From: Bacteroides oleiciplenus YIT 12058
GTDB lineage: Bacteria; Bacteroidota; Bacteroidia; Bacteroidales; Bacteroidaceae
DNA: 64,000 nt
Direction: 5' to 3'
Assembly (NCBI RefSeq): GCF_000315485.1
Contig: NZ_JH992942.1
Location: forward strand, 598,028 to 662,027
Shown: positions 52,065-61,170 of the stretch, piece by piece
Layout of the letters: every line of letters starts with the position of its first letter
Numbering within the stretch: position 1 is the first letter of the stretch
Translations under genes and position numbers: made by a program
Notes under the pieces: model-generated
Databases searched by the model: none
The model's input: only the letters and a program-made list of their open reading frames with translations
What the model was told of the DNA's origin: nothing

Positions 52065-53165
52065 TCAATATTGCTTCCATTGTGTAAATTGCCTTTTAAA
52101 GACTTCCACCTCTTCACGATGCATGTAGTTGTTCCAGTCTTTTTCATTGAAGAAAGAGGGAGAGATGTGTTGCTCAATGATTGAAGATAATGTTTCAGCA
52201 AGATCAGCTGTGTTGTTACCGGCTAATACTCCGAAGCTTGGGAATTTATCCAATACTTCCTTAAAGTATGGAATGCAGCTTGCTATTATAGGTTTGTGGA
52301 AATAGAATGCCATTTCCAGTATTCCGCTTTGTGATGTTTTCCGGTAGGGCAACACTACATAATCGGTGTTTTGGTAGAGATAAATCAGTTCATCGTCATT
52401 GATATGTCTGAGCATGATATGAAATAATTCAGGATGCTCTGGTTTTACAATTTCGATGGCATGATCAAAATCTTTTCCTGCGATGATCACATTTATCTTT
52501 TCATAGATGTCGGGTGCAAGTTTGTTTACGGCATCTATAAGAATATCTATTCCTTTGCTGATATTGATATTCCCGAAAAATAGAATATTCACTTTTCCCT
52601 TAATTGTGGCATTCATCACATCTTCCCGAACTTCCGTTAGCTTGCAGTCTTTGCAGAACTGATACCTGAAGTGGGGGACGTACAGGCGTTTCTTGGTATA
52701 GTTGTATTCATCGAGAAAATCGTCAGTACGGTCCGAATGTACTATTACGCTTTTGATATGACTGGCGTATAAGTTTCGGAACATACGTTTAAGCCATTTG
52801 CTATTGTCTACGTTTTGTGCTATTGCTTCATGTATATCTATCAGATGTTTTTTGGCAAGGGCTAAAATCCACATAAATGGCAGATCTATTTTATTACCAT
52901 AAGTAAGGTAGATGAGGCAACTGTTCCGGTGGCGTAGTACAAAGTTGAACAATATCAAATAGTTTGAAATGAGACATCCTATTTTATGGAAGATGCTACC
53001 TTGATATTGGAAGTGGAAAAAAGGTTTTTTGTTTGCTTCCGTTTTATAATTAGATAGGATATGGATTTGCGTATCGGGTACATCGTGAAGTATCTTTGCA
53101 AATGCATCATTATAGTAGTGCATTCCACAATGTACGCCTAAATAGTCAATAATGTAGATGTTCAT
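52065..53165 (-). CDS. Glycosyltransferase family 4-like
   Basis: A 366-residue GT-B protein. Front half: LGVHCGMHYYNDAFAKIL and DIHEAIAQNVDNSKWLKR. Back half has VNILFFGNINISKGIDILIDAV (typical fold entry of family 4), INDDELIYLYQNTDYVVLPYRKTSQSGILEMAFYF (the E-x7-E-like donor site reads S-Q-S-G-I-L-E), and PIIASCIPYFKEVL. The sugar donor is not known. It follows the remnant at 53169-53387 and is AT-rich like its neighbours. Confidence 0.85.
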   Translation of the reverse strand: MNIYIIDYLGVHCGMHYYNDAFAKILHDVPDTQIHILSNYKTEANKKPFFHFQYQGSIFHKIGCLISNYLILFNFVLRHRNSCLIYLTYGNKIDLPFMWILALAKKHLIDIHEAIAQNVDNSKWLKRMFRNLYASHIKSVIVHSDRTDDFLDEYNYTKKRLYVPHFRYQFCKDCKLTEVREDVMNATIKGKVNILFFGNINISKGIDILIDAVNKLAPDIYEKINVIIAGKDFDHAIEIVKPEHPELFHIMLRHINDDELIYLYQNTDYVVLPYRKTSQSGILEMAFYFHKPIIASCIPYFKEVLDKFPSFGVLAGNNTADLAETLSSIIEQHISPSFFNEKDWNNYMHREEVEVFKRQFTQWKQY

Positions 53166-53168
53166 AAA

Positions 53169-53387
53169 TTATAATCCTAAAGACATTTTTAATATCGTGC
53201 AATTGGTTCCTTTGATGAATTTAGCTATAAATACGGGGATGTAAATTCCCGATAATATGCAAAGAAGATAGAATACAATGTATGTATCTTTATCAATGAT
53301 CATGGCTGTATAGCTCATTGGCTCTTGAATTCTGGTTATAAGAATTAAGAGCCAAGTAGTTCTTTTGTTAGTAATTGGGGATGTTTT
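53169..53387 (-). pseudogene. Remnant: C-terminal tail of a polytopic membrane protein
   Basis: Between two intact genes the minus strand holds 72 sense codons ending in TAA (53169-53171) and preceded by an in-frame TAA at 53388-53390. It contains hydrophobic segments TWLLILIT and YIVFYLLCILSGIYIPVFIAKF followed by IKGTNCTILKMSLGL. This looks like the last helices of a membrane acyltransferase (acyltransferase-3 type) or polymerase. There is no usable start for a full protein (an internal Met begins only at MSYTAM). Best read as the leftover of a deleted or replaced gene; the parent family is a guess. Confidence 0.5.
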
Positions 53388-53390
53388 TTA

Positions 53391-53906
53391 CTATATGGCT
53401 TTAAACTCATTTGCATTTGTGGGTATTTCCGACTCATCTTTGTATCGGTTGCAGATGAAGCGGACAGGTACCCCTGCCCATACCTGGTAGGGTGGTATGT
53501 CTTTGTTTACAACAGAACCAGCTCCTATTACAACACCATCACCGATTGTCACGGATTTGGTAAATATAGTGTTCATCCCTATGTAGCAGTTTTTGCCGAT
53601 ATGAATTTTGCCTCGGTAATAAGCGTGTTCTTTCAGATTGCTGGTGTCATAGAAATGGGTTAGCAATACTGTTCCTTGTGTAATGGTTGTACCGCTTCCA
53701 ATGAAAATGTCTTCAGGATGAATTCCGTCTATAATAATTTTACCCATTAAAACCCCTTCTCCCATATTTACACCGATAAGTCTGTATAGACAAGTTTTTT
53801 GTGCCATGGTAAGTGGAACATTGTTTATGATACAACGTAGGGATAGCTGCCACACTCTTTTAAAACCTCTTGTAGGCTTGGCTCGTTCTTTTTTTTCTGC
53901 AATCAT
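53391..53906 (-). CDS. Left-handed beta-helix acetyltransferase (WcaF/CatB-type)
   Basis: A 171-residue hexapeptide-repeat acyltransferase. Repeats run IFIGSGTTITQGTVLLTH, IHIGKNCYIGMNTIF, SVTIGDGVVIGAGSVV, ending DIPPYQVWAGVPVRFI, the standard end of sugar O-acetyltransferases. Typically acetylates a sugar residue of the repeat unit from acetyl-CoA. The start overlaps the stop of the pyruvyltransferase-like gene by 4 bases (ATGA). Confidence 0.85.
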   Translation of the reverse strand: MIAEKKERAKPTRGFKRVWQLSLRCIINNVPLTMAQKTCLYRLIGVNMGEGVLMGKIIIDGIHPEDIFIGSGTTITQGTVLLTHFYDTSNLKEHAYYRGKIHIGKNCYIGMNTIFTKSVTIGDGVVIGAGSVVNKDIPPYQVWAGVPVRFICNRYKDESEIPTNANEFKAI

Positions 53907-55030
53907 ATTGTCATTTGTTGATTAGCTATATTGATGATGTCATCAATGAAACTCTCAGATTTACAACGCTCTATTTCTAATATTTGATTGACGCGCGTAT
54001 AATCGATTTCTTTGTCCGGTATTTGCTCTTTATTACTGATATATTGATTCTCCAAATGGAATAGTTGCAGTAAACTGTTCACTCTCGTACTGAAACGTTC
54101 TGGTGAAACCGTAACGAATTGCTTGTTGAAATTGATGGCAAAGGCAGTGCCGTGAAACGAACTGACAACGATATAGTCTGCCTGCTCAAAGAGGGATAGA
54201 AACATTTCAACGGATGCACAATTAAAAATTTTGTCTATCTTAAACTGAGAATTAAACTTGAATGTAGGGCAAACGAGATATACGGCTAAGTTCCGTCTTA
54301 CTGCTATTTCTTTTGCAATATTGATAACGGTGGAATTTCTTTGGGTTTCAACGGAGTAGATAAGTAGATATGGGACTTTTTTCTTAAAGCGATGTCTACT
54401 TACAGATATCCAGTCTTCTTTTTTAAGCAATAATGTTGGATCTAAAACCTGTACTGCGTTTTTTATTCCAATCTCGGCTAAGGTTTGTATATTTGAACAT
54501 TCCCGTACTGATATTTTTTTGTAGTCAGAAAGGAGATGACGGATTAATGGTTGTTGTTCTTTGGGAAAATGCTTAATTCCGATGCTTGCTCCATACGCGG
54601 CTTTTTTCTTAGATATACCCTCCCAGAAGAATACTTTATCCACTCCAAAATTATGTTCGCTGTTCCATACTTGGTCGCTTCCGGTTAAGTATAAATCATA
54701 CGGTCTGAGTTTTTTGATGATTTCATCCAATGAATTGAATCGTTCTGTCAATGTGACTCTTTGCTTTAAGAAGCGTTTCACTTGCCATATCATGAAGCTA
54801 TTTAATAGCAGGTAGCTACTGAAATACAAATATCGTATGGGTAGTGGTTTGTTTTTCTGTTTCAAATAATTCTGTGCATAAGTTTTTCCGGTCAGGTAAG
54901 GGCGTATGTAGTTAAGTACATCTATTGTGCATTCTTTCTTTTGGAATATGGATACTGTTGCATAAGCTTGTAGGTAAGTTCCAAAATTAATGTTGTCAAT
55001 GATTGTAGTTAATATAATTCTTATTTGCAT
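53903..55030 (-). CDS. Polysaccharide pyruvyl transferase family protein (copy 1)
   Basis: A 375-residue CsaB/WcaK-type protein. DNINFGTYLQAYATVSIFQK at the front; YDLYLTGSDQVWNSEHNF with W-N-S near 113-130; VRECSNIQTLAEIGIKNAVQVLDPTLLL; and DYIVVSSFHGTAFAINFNKQFV, the S-S-F-H-G-T-A motif of this family. Such enzymes put pyruvate ketals, or in some cases sulfo/other groups, on polysaccharide sugars. It overlaps the F420-hydrogenase-like gene by 10 bases and the acetyltransferase gene by 4. A second member is at 61154-62269. Confidence 0.85.
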   Translation of the reverse strand: MQIRIILTTIIDNINFGTYLQAYATVSIFQKKECTIDVLNYIRPYLTGKTYAQNYLKQKNKPLPIRYLYFSSYLLLNSFMIWQVKRFLKQRVTLTERFNSLDEIIKKLRPYDLYLTGSDQVWNSEHNFGVDKVFFWEGISKKKAAYGASIGIKHFPKEQQPLIRHLLSDYKKISVRECSNIQTLAEIGIKNAVQVLDPTLLLKKEDWISVSRHRFKKKVPYLLIYSVETQRNSTVINIAKEIAVRRNLAVYLVCPTFKFNSQFKIDKIFNCASVEMFLSLFEQADYIVVSSFHGTAFAINFNKQFVTVSPERFSTRVNSLLQLFHLENQYISNKEQIPDKEIDYTRVNQILEIERCKSESFIDDIINIANQQMTI

Positions 55031-56238
55031 AATAAGTCTCTTATTTTCATTAATATTCCGAATAGGCAGGCGTTATGTTTGCATATTCTTTTTATATGGT
55101 AGATTGTATATGATTTGAGCTTGTTCCGTTGAAAGCTATTCATTAAAGCTGTTGGATTATTACTTAGCTTTTGGTAAAAAGTGTCTCTTGATATTGGCTG
55201 TGTCGTTTTTTCTGTCAGATTCTTGTTCTCGTCGGCAATCCATTCGATATTTGTTTTTATTATTGTAATTTTTTCTTTTATTTCATCCAGTAGCTTTTCC
55301 CCGTTTTCTGTATTGACAAGAATTGCGGATACGCCGTTGTAGTTGTTGTTTATGGCATGATATTTTTTTACTCCCCAATAGTCGGCCAATGTGATGTCTC
55401 CGGTTCTTTCTACTGTAGCGAAAGGACAATGATAGCATGTTTTACGATTCATAGCATTGGAAATGAATGCATTGAAATACGAATTCATTACCGGGTCATA
55501 ACCAATATGTTTAATTCCGTCTTTTCTTTGTATATTACTACTACTACTATTACAACTCCAACCATTGATGGATTTGTCTCTAAACGAGTATTTTATAACT
55601 TTTCCCTTGTATTTATGTTCCATCTGTGAAACTATGAAATCGAAAACTTTATGAGAAGGGGTCCCATGACAAATTAAATCGGAAGTGATAAGTGTTGAGT
55701 AAGGTCTGCGGAGAAAGCATTTCAACCCTGCTACCTGACATCCGGTTCCTGTATAATATACCCAACGCCCGGCTTTTAACTGTTCTTTGATTTCAGAATA
55801 TACGTTTCTGTTTTGCGACTGCAAATATTTGCTACCTCTAAGCTTATTTAAAGAACGTATGTCTTCAACTCCTATGTGGTATAGCTGAAGGTTATTGTCA
55901 AAAGCGGCACCGTACACAACGCCTCCTTTCTCTAAAATGGAAATACTGATGGCAGAAAAAATGCCACCGCTTGAACTTTGCTGCAAAGTTTCTTCGTTGC
56001 GGTTAATGGCAGCATAGGCTTTTGTATCTTCTATTCTGTTTTTTACGGAATCGCTATGTAGCATGGGACATACCTTTTCGCATGCAGAACATTCTATGCA
56101 TAACAAACTGTCAACAATGGGGTAGAGGAATCCTTCTTCATCTTCTTGCATTGTTATTGCATGATTTCTGCATATCTGTTCGCACGCAGAGCATCCACAG
56201 CAGTCTGATTTTGAGGGAGAGATATTTTTAAAAAACAT
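55021..56238 (-). CDS. F420-hydrogenase/dehydrogenase beta-subunit-like iron-sulfur protein (copy 1)
   Basis: A 405-residue protein from MFFKNISPSKSDCCGC (56238); an in-frame Met at 56274 would overlap the upstream gene. Two ferredoxin-like clusters: CCGCSACEQICRNH and CIECSACEKVCP. Then SSSGGIFSAISISILEKGGVVYGAAF, YYTGTGCQVAGLKCFLRRPY, DLICHGTPS and CPFATVERTGDITLADYWGVKK, all hallmarks of FrhB-like proteins in polysaccharide clusters. Bacteroides is not known to make F420, so the cofactor is probably FAD. Presumably moves electrons for a sugar modification; substrate unknown. Confidence 0.83.
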   Translation of the reverse strand: MFFKNISPSKSDCCGCSACEQICRNHAITMQEDEEGFLYPIVDSLLCIECSACEKVCPMLHSDSVKNRIEDTKAYAAINRNEETLQQSSSGGIFSAISISILEKGGVVYGAAFDNNLQLYHIGVEDIRSLNKLRGSKYLQSQNRNVYSEIKEQLKAGRWVYYTGTGCQVAGLKCFLRRPYSTLITSDLICHGTPSHKVFDFIVSQMEHKYKGKVIKYSFRDKSINGWSCNSSSSNIQRKDGIKHIGYDPVMNSYFNAFISNAMNRKTCYHCPFATVERTGDITLADYWGVKKYHAINNNYNGVSAILVNTENGEKLLDEIKEKITIIKTNIEWIADENKNLTEKTTQPISRDTFYQKLSNNPTALMNSFQRNKLKSYTIYHIKRICKHNACLFGILMKIRDLLCK

Positions 56239-56242
56239 GTTG

Positions 56243-57142
56243 TTATCTATTTTTGAGTAAATAGCCTGCTTCATAAATGAATTTTAGCAGCCATCGGTGA
56301 ATTGTGTTTTTTGTAAAAAGATTGATGGACACTTTGCAGGCATTCTTGGATATGGCAGGAGTGTAGTGCAGTAATCTTTTTATGAATCCCAAGCTATTCA
56401 CTACCCGAATGTCCTTTCCGTTGAATTCATTCTCTCCCCATCTTAAAAATGCGATGAGTGCATTGATTTTGCGCAGTACAATTTCTTCCGATTGAATGGA
56501 AGAAATGTTTTCGCCGCTGCTGCGCCAATAGACGGTTGCTCCTTCAATGGTTTTGATTCCGCGTTTGGCACCATATTTTACCCATGTTGCCAAGTCACTT
56601 CCCCATGCCAAATCAAAAGGTACAAAGCCGCCTGATTTATTATATATCTTGCGGCTAAAAATAAATTCAACCGCATAGCAGTCCAACTTCCATTTTAATT
56701 TGGCTTTATAGAGTTCTTTGGATGTTATGACGTTGGGATATTGTACTCTTTTTATCGTTTCGCCGTTGCGGTCTATAACATTTATGTTACAATGATATAT
56801 GTCGTATAGCTCCTTTTTTGCCAATTCCTCTTTTAGTAATTTAACGCAGTCTGGTGCCATATAGTCATCGTCCGAAAATAGCCATATCCAGTCTTCTGTA
56901 CTTAAATTGATGCATCTTTCCCATTGAGCCACTAAGTTGTTTCCTCCAAGATTTTCATTGAATCTTACATATTTGATATTTAGAATACCTTTATATAGGT
57001 CAACTACTTTTTTTATATCAAAAGGACTATTGTCATCTCCGATGTATACAGAGAAGTCTTGATCAGACTGTGCGGCAAGAGATTTTAAGGTTCCAGCCAA
57101 AAAGGTATCCTTGTAGGCTGGAATGATGATAGCTAAAGTCAT
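56243..57142 (-). CDS. Glycosyltransferase family 2
   Basis: A 299-residue inverting-type glycosyltransferase. N-terminal nucleotide-sugar fold LAIIIPAYKDTFLAGTLKSL, FSVYIGDDNSP (first Asp pair) and EDWIWLFSDDDYMAPDCVKLL (metal-binding D-D-D). Acceptor-side W-rich segment WGSDLATWVKYG and catalytic-type ATVYWRSSGENIS. The sugar is unknown. It sits between the Wzy-like and copy 1 iron-sulfur genes. Confidence 0.87.
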   Translation of the reverse strand: MTLAIIIPAYKDTFLAGTLKSLAAQSDQDFSVYIGDDNSPFDIKKVVDLYKGILNIKYVRFNENLGGNNLVAQWERCINLSTEDWIWLFSDDDYMAPDCVKLLKEELAKKELYDIYHCNINVIDRNGETIKRVQYPNVITSKELYKAKLKWKLDCYAVEFIFSRKIYNKSGGFVPFDLAWGSDLATWVKYGAKRGIKTIEGATVYWRSSGENISSIQSEEIVLRKINALIAFLRWGENEFNGKDIRVVNSLGFIKRLLHYTPAISKNACKVSINLFTKNTIHRWLLKFIYEAGYLLKNR

Positions 57143-57192
57143 TGTATTATTATATTGATGTTAAGAATCCGGTCCTTCCTTTTCTTGAAAGG

Positions 57193-58413
57193 TTACTCTT
57201 CCTCTTTGTGAAAAAATGTGTTTGGAGACCTTAATGCGAATAGCGGGTAGAACAGAAGTGCAATTCTGATGCTGTTATTGCTGAATAGCGTATCATTGCA
57301 AAGAAATGCAAGCATAACTATAAATGCCAACAACATGTACCTCATGAATGTGCGGCTTTCTTCATCACTTACTTCATTTGTTTTCTTATATAAAGCTCTG
57401 TATAGCCCCAAATAAGTAAACAATAGTATTATTCCTCCCCTTGCAAGTGTGCCAAATATCCCAATATCAGCTATAAAGAATTTATGCCCAAAGAACGTGT
57501 GAAATCCAAATGTGCGAAAACGGGATGACAGATTTCCGAATCCCAACAGAAAGTTATCGTAAATATAGGGAAGTACTTTATTTATTGAGTTAATGCGTGC
57601 CAGTGTGGAGCTGTCACGGGTATTCTTACCATCAAAGACAGTCGTGAATTTGTCGAAAAATTGCTCATCAATCATGGTGAGTATTATAATGCCCAAAATA
57701 GGTAATAGTGCAATTGCCATTCTTTTAAATGATACGCCTTTCATTTGTATGAAATACACAGCAAAAACAATGGCAAGTGTTGCTTGTGGCTGGCGGCCTT
57801 TACTTACAAATAACAGGTAAAACATCAACAATAAGAAGGGTTGCCAGTTTTTCTTTAAAGTCGGTGCATCCAGAAACTTTATAAGATAATAAATGTAGGA
57901 GATAATCATCAGATCAGAGCAAGCGTTTAGTTTAGCACCTTTTATTGTGTCAACATTTGCAGTTGCTTCTATCAAATTTGTGGACGTGATAAATGGCTGT
58001 ATAGTAATGTGGTTGATGCCGAAAAAAAAGAAAGCGATAATGGAGATTGCTGCAATCCATAGGTTAAGCTGGTTGATTTGTTTTAATAATAGTTTATAGT
58101 CATATTCTGTTTGGTAGAGAATAAATCCGAACATAATAAACCAACAATATCTTAATGAAGCTATTCCTATAAGGAATGGTTGTCCGAACACGATATTGCT
58201 TTTATATGCTGCATATAGGGGGAAGAGGATGCAATACATCCCTATAAACCACGTGACGGCAGAACGTCTTTTGCCAAGAATCAGTTGCTTCAGAAAGGCA
58301 TAAAGACCAACAGCCAACATTCCGAAATGGCAAAGCCATATTAGCTCTTTACTGCCAAGGAATAGGAAGACACCGGCAATATATAAAAGTATAAAGAATA
58401 CAATATAGTTCAT
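57193..58413 (-). CDS. O-antigen/capsule polymerase (Wzy-like) membrane protein
   Basis: A 406-residue protein from MNYIVFFILLYIAGVFLFLG (58413) with about eleven hydrophobic helices. The Met at 58443 would overlap the upstream gene by 11 bases. The layout, with a large periplasmic loop near 280-310 containing DGKNTRDSSTLARINSINKV and GFGNLSSRFRTFGFHTFFG, is that of Wzy/WaaL polymerases or ligases. Sequence identity among such proteins is low, so the call is by topology and place. It would polymerise the repeat units exported by the flippase. Confidence 0.75.
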   Translation of the reverse strand: MNYIVFFILLYIAGVFLFLGSKELIWLCHFGMLAVGLYAFLKQLILGKRRSAVTWFIGMYCILFPLYAAYKSNIVFGQPFLIGIASLRYCWFIMFGFILYQTEYDYKLLLKQINQLNLWIAAISIIAFFFFGINHITIQPFITSTNLIEATANVDTIKGAKLNACSDLMIISYIYYLIKFLDAPTLKKNWQPFLLLMFYLLFVSKGRQPQATLAIVFAVYFIQMKGVSFKRMAIALLPILGIIILTMIDEQFFDKFTTVFDGKNTRDSSTLARINSINKVLPYIYDNFLLGFGNLSSRFRTFGFHTFFGHKFFIADIGIFGTLARGGIILLFTYLGLYRALYKKTNEVSDEESRTFMRYMLLAFIVMLAFLCNDTLFSNNSIRIALLFYPLFALRSPNTFFHKEEE

Positions 58414-58432
58414 ATCTTTGATTGGAGAACTA

Positions 58433-59641
58433 TTAATGCACATTTAAAGTCATATGAATGACTCTTCTAGGTATCTTATAGACCATTCTCCAAAGATTAA
58501 CTATACTCATAGTCTTATTTTTCCACACATAACTTCGCAAAACCTCTCTAATGGCTTTTAAATAACCAACTTCCAAATACCTTTCCAGAAACAAAGGCCT
58601 AAACTTATGTCTATGAAATGGTTCAACTAAGGATGGTTTATATTCCAGACGTTCTTTATAGTCACGTTCAATATTTAATAAAGCGGGTGTATGTACAGCC
58701 ATGTCCTCGTAAAAGAGTCTACCGTTCTTAGTGTTTAATGTTACTGAAGAAACGTTCTTTTTGGGATGGCTAAAAGGAATAGTTTTACCCAAACCTATAA
58801 AATCTCCAATCGTGATGTCGGATATTCGTTCCGGACGAGCATAATTACACGAATAGCAATTTTCTCTCATAGACACACCTAATAGGAATCCAGCTAAATA
58901 ATATTGAATTGTATGAGGTTTTCTATAAACTCTCCTTGAACTGTTATTTACCCATAATGACAGGCAAAAGTCATTTCTGTCATTGCCTCTAAACCTTACA
59001 TCAGTTATATCTTTAAGTGATAAACCTTTATTTTTTGTAATGTAGTTTATTTCTTCTTTAAAATATTTTGTAGGACAAACGCCATGACAGATTAGATCAA
59101 CCGTTACAAGGTTATCAAAAGGTTTTCGCAAAAAAGAAAGCAAACCAGCAACTTGACAAGGCGTTCCTATAAATAAAACAAAACGATTATTCTTAAGAAA
59201 TAACTTTACTTGCTTGAAAACATCTTTCCCCATCACACTCTGCACATAACGAGACCCCTTAAATTTTTCCAGCTCATTAATTTTTTCAGTATAGGTGATA
59301 ATGGGAGTGAAGTTTTCATTATATCGCGAACCAAACACAATACCATTTTTATGATTAATCATAAACTCGGACATAACTGTACCTATGCCGCCAGAAGCAC
59401 ATGTTTTCCGTTTGGCTCTATCACTAATCCAAGAAGCAAAACATTTTTTGGGGTATTCAAATGCTAAATTGATATTATTTGGACATGATTTGATGCATAA
59501 ATTACAATTAAGACAAGAATTCTCATCCACTACAGGGTGCAATTCACCATATTCATCCTCTTGCATAGTGATACAATCTTGAGCACAAGCATTTATACAA
59601 GCATAGCATCCGGTGCACTTATTTGCAGGACATATTACCAT
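58433..59641 (-). CDS. F420-hydrogenase/dehydrogenase beta-subunit-like iron-sulfur protein (copy 2)
   Basis: A 402-residue relative of 55021-56238. Ferredoxin-like motifs are CTGCYACINACAQDC and CLNCNLCIKSCP; then TCASGGIGTVMSEFM, FVLFIGTPCQVAGLLSFLRKPF, DLICHGVCP and CYSCNYARPERISDITIGDFIGLG. It overlaps the flippase gene by 7 bases. Two such genes, each with a pyruvyltransferase-family gene in the same locus, suggest two linked modification steps. Confidence 0.83.
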   Translation of the reverse strand: MVICPANKCTGCYACINACAQDCITMQEDEYGELHPVVDENSCLNCNLCIKSCPNNINLAFEYPKKCFASWISDRAKRKTCASGGIGTVMSEFMINHKNGIVFGSRYNENFTPIITYTEKINELEKFKGSRYVQSVMGKDVFKQVKLFLKNNRFVLFIGTPCQVAGLLSFLRKPFDNLVTVDLICHGVCPTKYFKEEINYITKNKGLSLKDITDVRFRGNDRNDFCLSLWVNNSSRRVYRKPHTIQYYLAGFLLGVSMRENCYSCNYARPERISDITIGDFIGLGKTIPFSHPKKNVSSVTLNTKNGRLFYEDMAVHTPALLNIERDYKERLEYKPSLVEPFHRHKFRPLFLERYLEVGYLKAIREVLRSYVWKNKTMSIVNLWRMVYKIPRRVIHMTLNVH

Positions 59642-61170
59642 ATTGTTCTACGGCGTTTAGTAAGTAAAAAATTGAATACTGACAATAAAATGACATAGAC
59701 GATACCCCATGAAAACGACTTAACCAAAAATAAAACAAACATGTCAATACGTTCGCTAAAGTCACCAGTCGGAAAATGTTCAAAAGGTATAAAGCGGACA
59801 AAAAACAAAGCAATAAAAGCTAAACCTGTTGGTAAGCAGAAGGCACTGAGCATTTTAAGTCGACTTAGGTTCATCAACTTTTTATAATATGATCCATAAT
59901 AAACCACTATTACTATCACAACGTAAACAAGATAACCAATTACTGCAGAACCAACTCCATAATATCGGCAACATAAAATATTTATAATTATAGAAATAAT
60001 GCATGAAATGGCAGAAGTAATAACCAATGGCTTCGTCTTGCCATAAGCCAACACTAAACTATTACCGGGAGTAGTATGTATCTGTATCAAAACAGTGATA
60101 CTCCATAATACCAGCCATATGGAAAGATTTGAATAAGAACTTCCGACGTATGATGTCAAAATCTCTTTAGCAGAAAATATGAATGGAAAACAGAGACAAT
60201 TAGCTAATATAGATGTTAATCGAGTCCAGCGATATGCAAAGTTAGAGATTTCAGAATGAATATTTCTGGCAACCATTTCGGCTGTTTTGGGCAAAAAAAT
60301 ACTGGAAAAAGTGCCTCCTATCATAATAATAAACAAAGGGAAAACTTCTATAATTCTATACTCAGCTACTACGTCGGCTCCTTTATCTGTAAATATACTC
60401 AACAAAATAGGTCGAGATTGAGTGGCAGTCACTTGAAATATGGAGAGAGCAAATAGTGAAAGGCTGAATGTTAATACAATTCTGAATTCTTTCCAATAAT
60501 TACCAAGGCGCAAACTATCGATTAGCTTGTCCTTTAAACATTTACAGGCATAAGGAATAATAAGTAATGCAATCAACAGTGTCAAAAAGAAAAAGTAAGT
60601 GGTAAGCGATAAATCTGCCCATAACACCACAAAAACAAGAGCTGTTTTCAATAATGTTTGCAAGCATTGCATTTGCATTGTAAAGGTCATTTGCTTATCT
60701 GAAACCAAGAGTTGATTGAAAGCAGTAGACACCCAACAAATTATAGAGAATAATGCTAATATGAACAAACATGAACGAAGTTGCAGAAATTGTGCATGAG
60801 TTATTGAGAATAGACTTTCGCCCCAAAAAGCCAAAGCCAATAATCCAATGGCATTAACTCCTGCTATGATCATATAAAATGTAATATTGGTGTGTGCTAC
60901 TTTTTGAATTAAATCAAACTTTTTTTCAGCTTTCCATAATGAGAAGTAACGTATAGCACCGGTATTCATTCCTAAATCTAATAAGTGCATATAACCATTA
61001 CAGGCTGTAGCAATAGAAAGAATACCATAATCTGCCTTTCCATAGAACCCAAGTAAAAGAGGTATTGAAACAAAACCTAATATGGCATTCAGGACCTTAG
61101 ATAAAGTGCTCCAAAAGAAAGAGGAGAGGTAATAATTGTTTTTAGTTATTTTATTATTTTTCGATAGCAT
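59635..61170 (-). CDS. Polysaccharide flippase (Wzx-like, MATE/MOP superfamily)
   Basis: A 511-residue polytopic protein with about 12-14 helices; starts MLSKNNKITKNNYYLSSFFWSTLSKVLNAILGFVSIPLLLG, with the amphipathic opening of Wzx/MOP flippases, GADVVAEYRIIEVFPLFIIMIGG and TPGNSLVLAYGKTKPLVIT. It flips the lipid-linked repeat unit across the inner membrane. Overlaps the second pyruvyltransferase-family gene by 17 bases. Confidence 0.88.
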   Translation of the reverse strand: MLSKNNKITKNNYYLSSFFWSTLSKVLNAILGFVSIPLLLGFYGKADYGILSIATACNGYMHLLDLGMNTGAIRYFSLWKAEKKFDLIQKVAHTNITFYMIIAGVNAIGLLALAFWGESLFSITHAQFLQLRSCLFILALFSIICWVSTAFNQLLVSDKQMTFTMQMQCLQTLLKTALVFVVLWADLSLTTYFFFLTLLIALLIIPYACKCLKDKLIDSLRLGNYWKEFRIVLTFSLSLFALSIFQVTATQSRPILLSIFTDKGADVVAEYRIIEVFPLFIIMIGGTFSSIFLPKTAEMVARNIHSEISNFAYRWTRLTSILANCLCFPFIFSAKEILTSYVGSSYSNLSIWLVLWSITVLIQIHTTPGNSLVLAYGKTKPLVITSAISCIISIIINILCCRYYGVGSAVIGYLVYVVIVIVVYYGSYYKKLMNLSRLKMLSAFCLPTGLAFIALFFVRFIPFEHFPTGDFSERIDMFVLFLVKSFSWGIVYVILLSVFNFLLTKRRRTIW

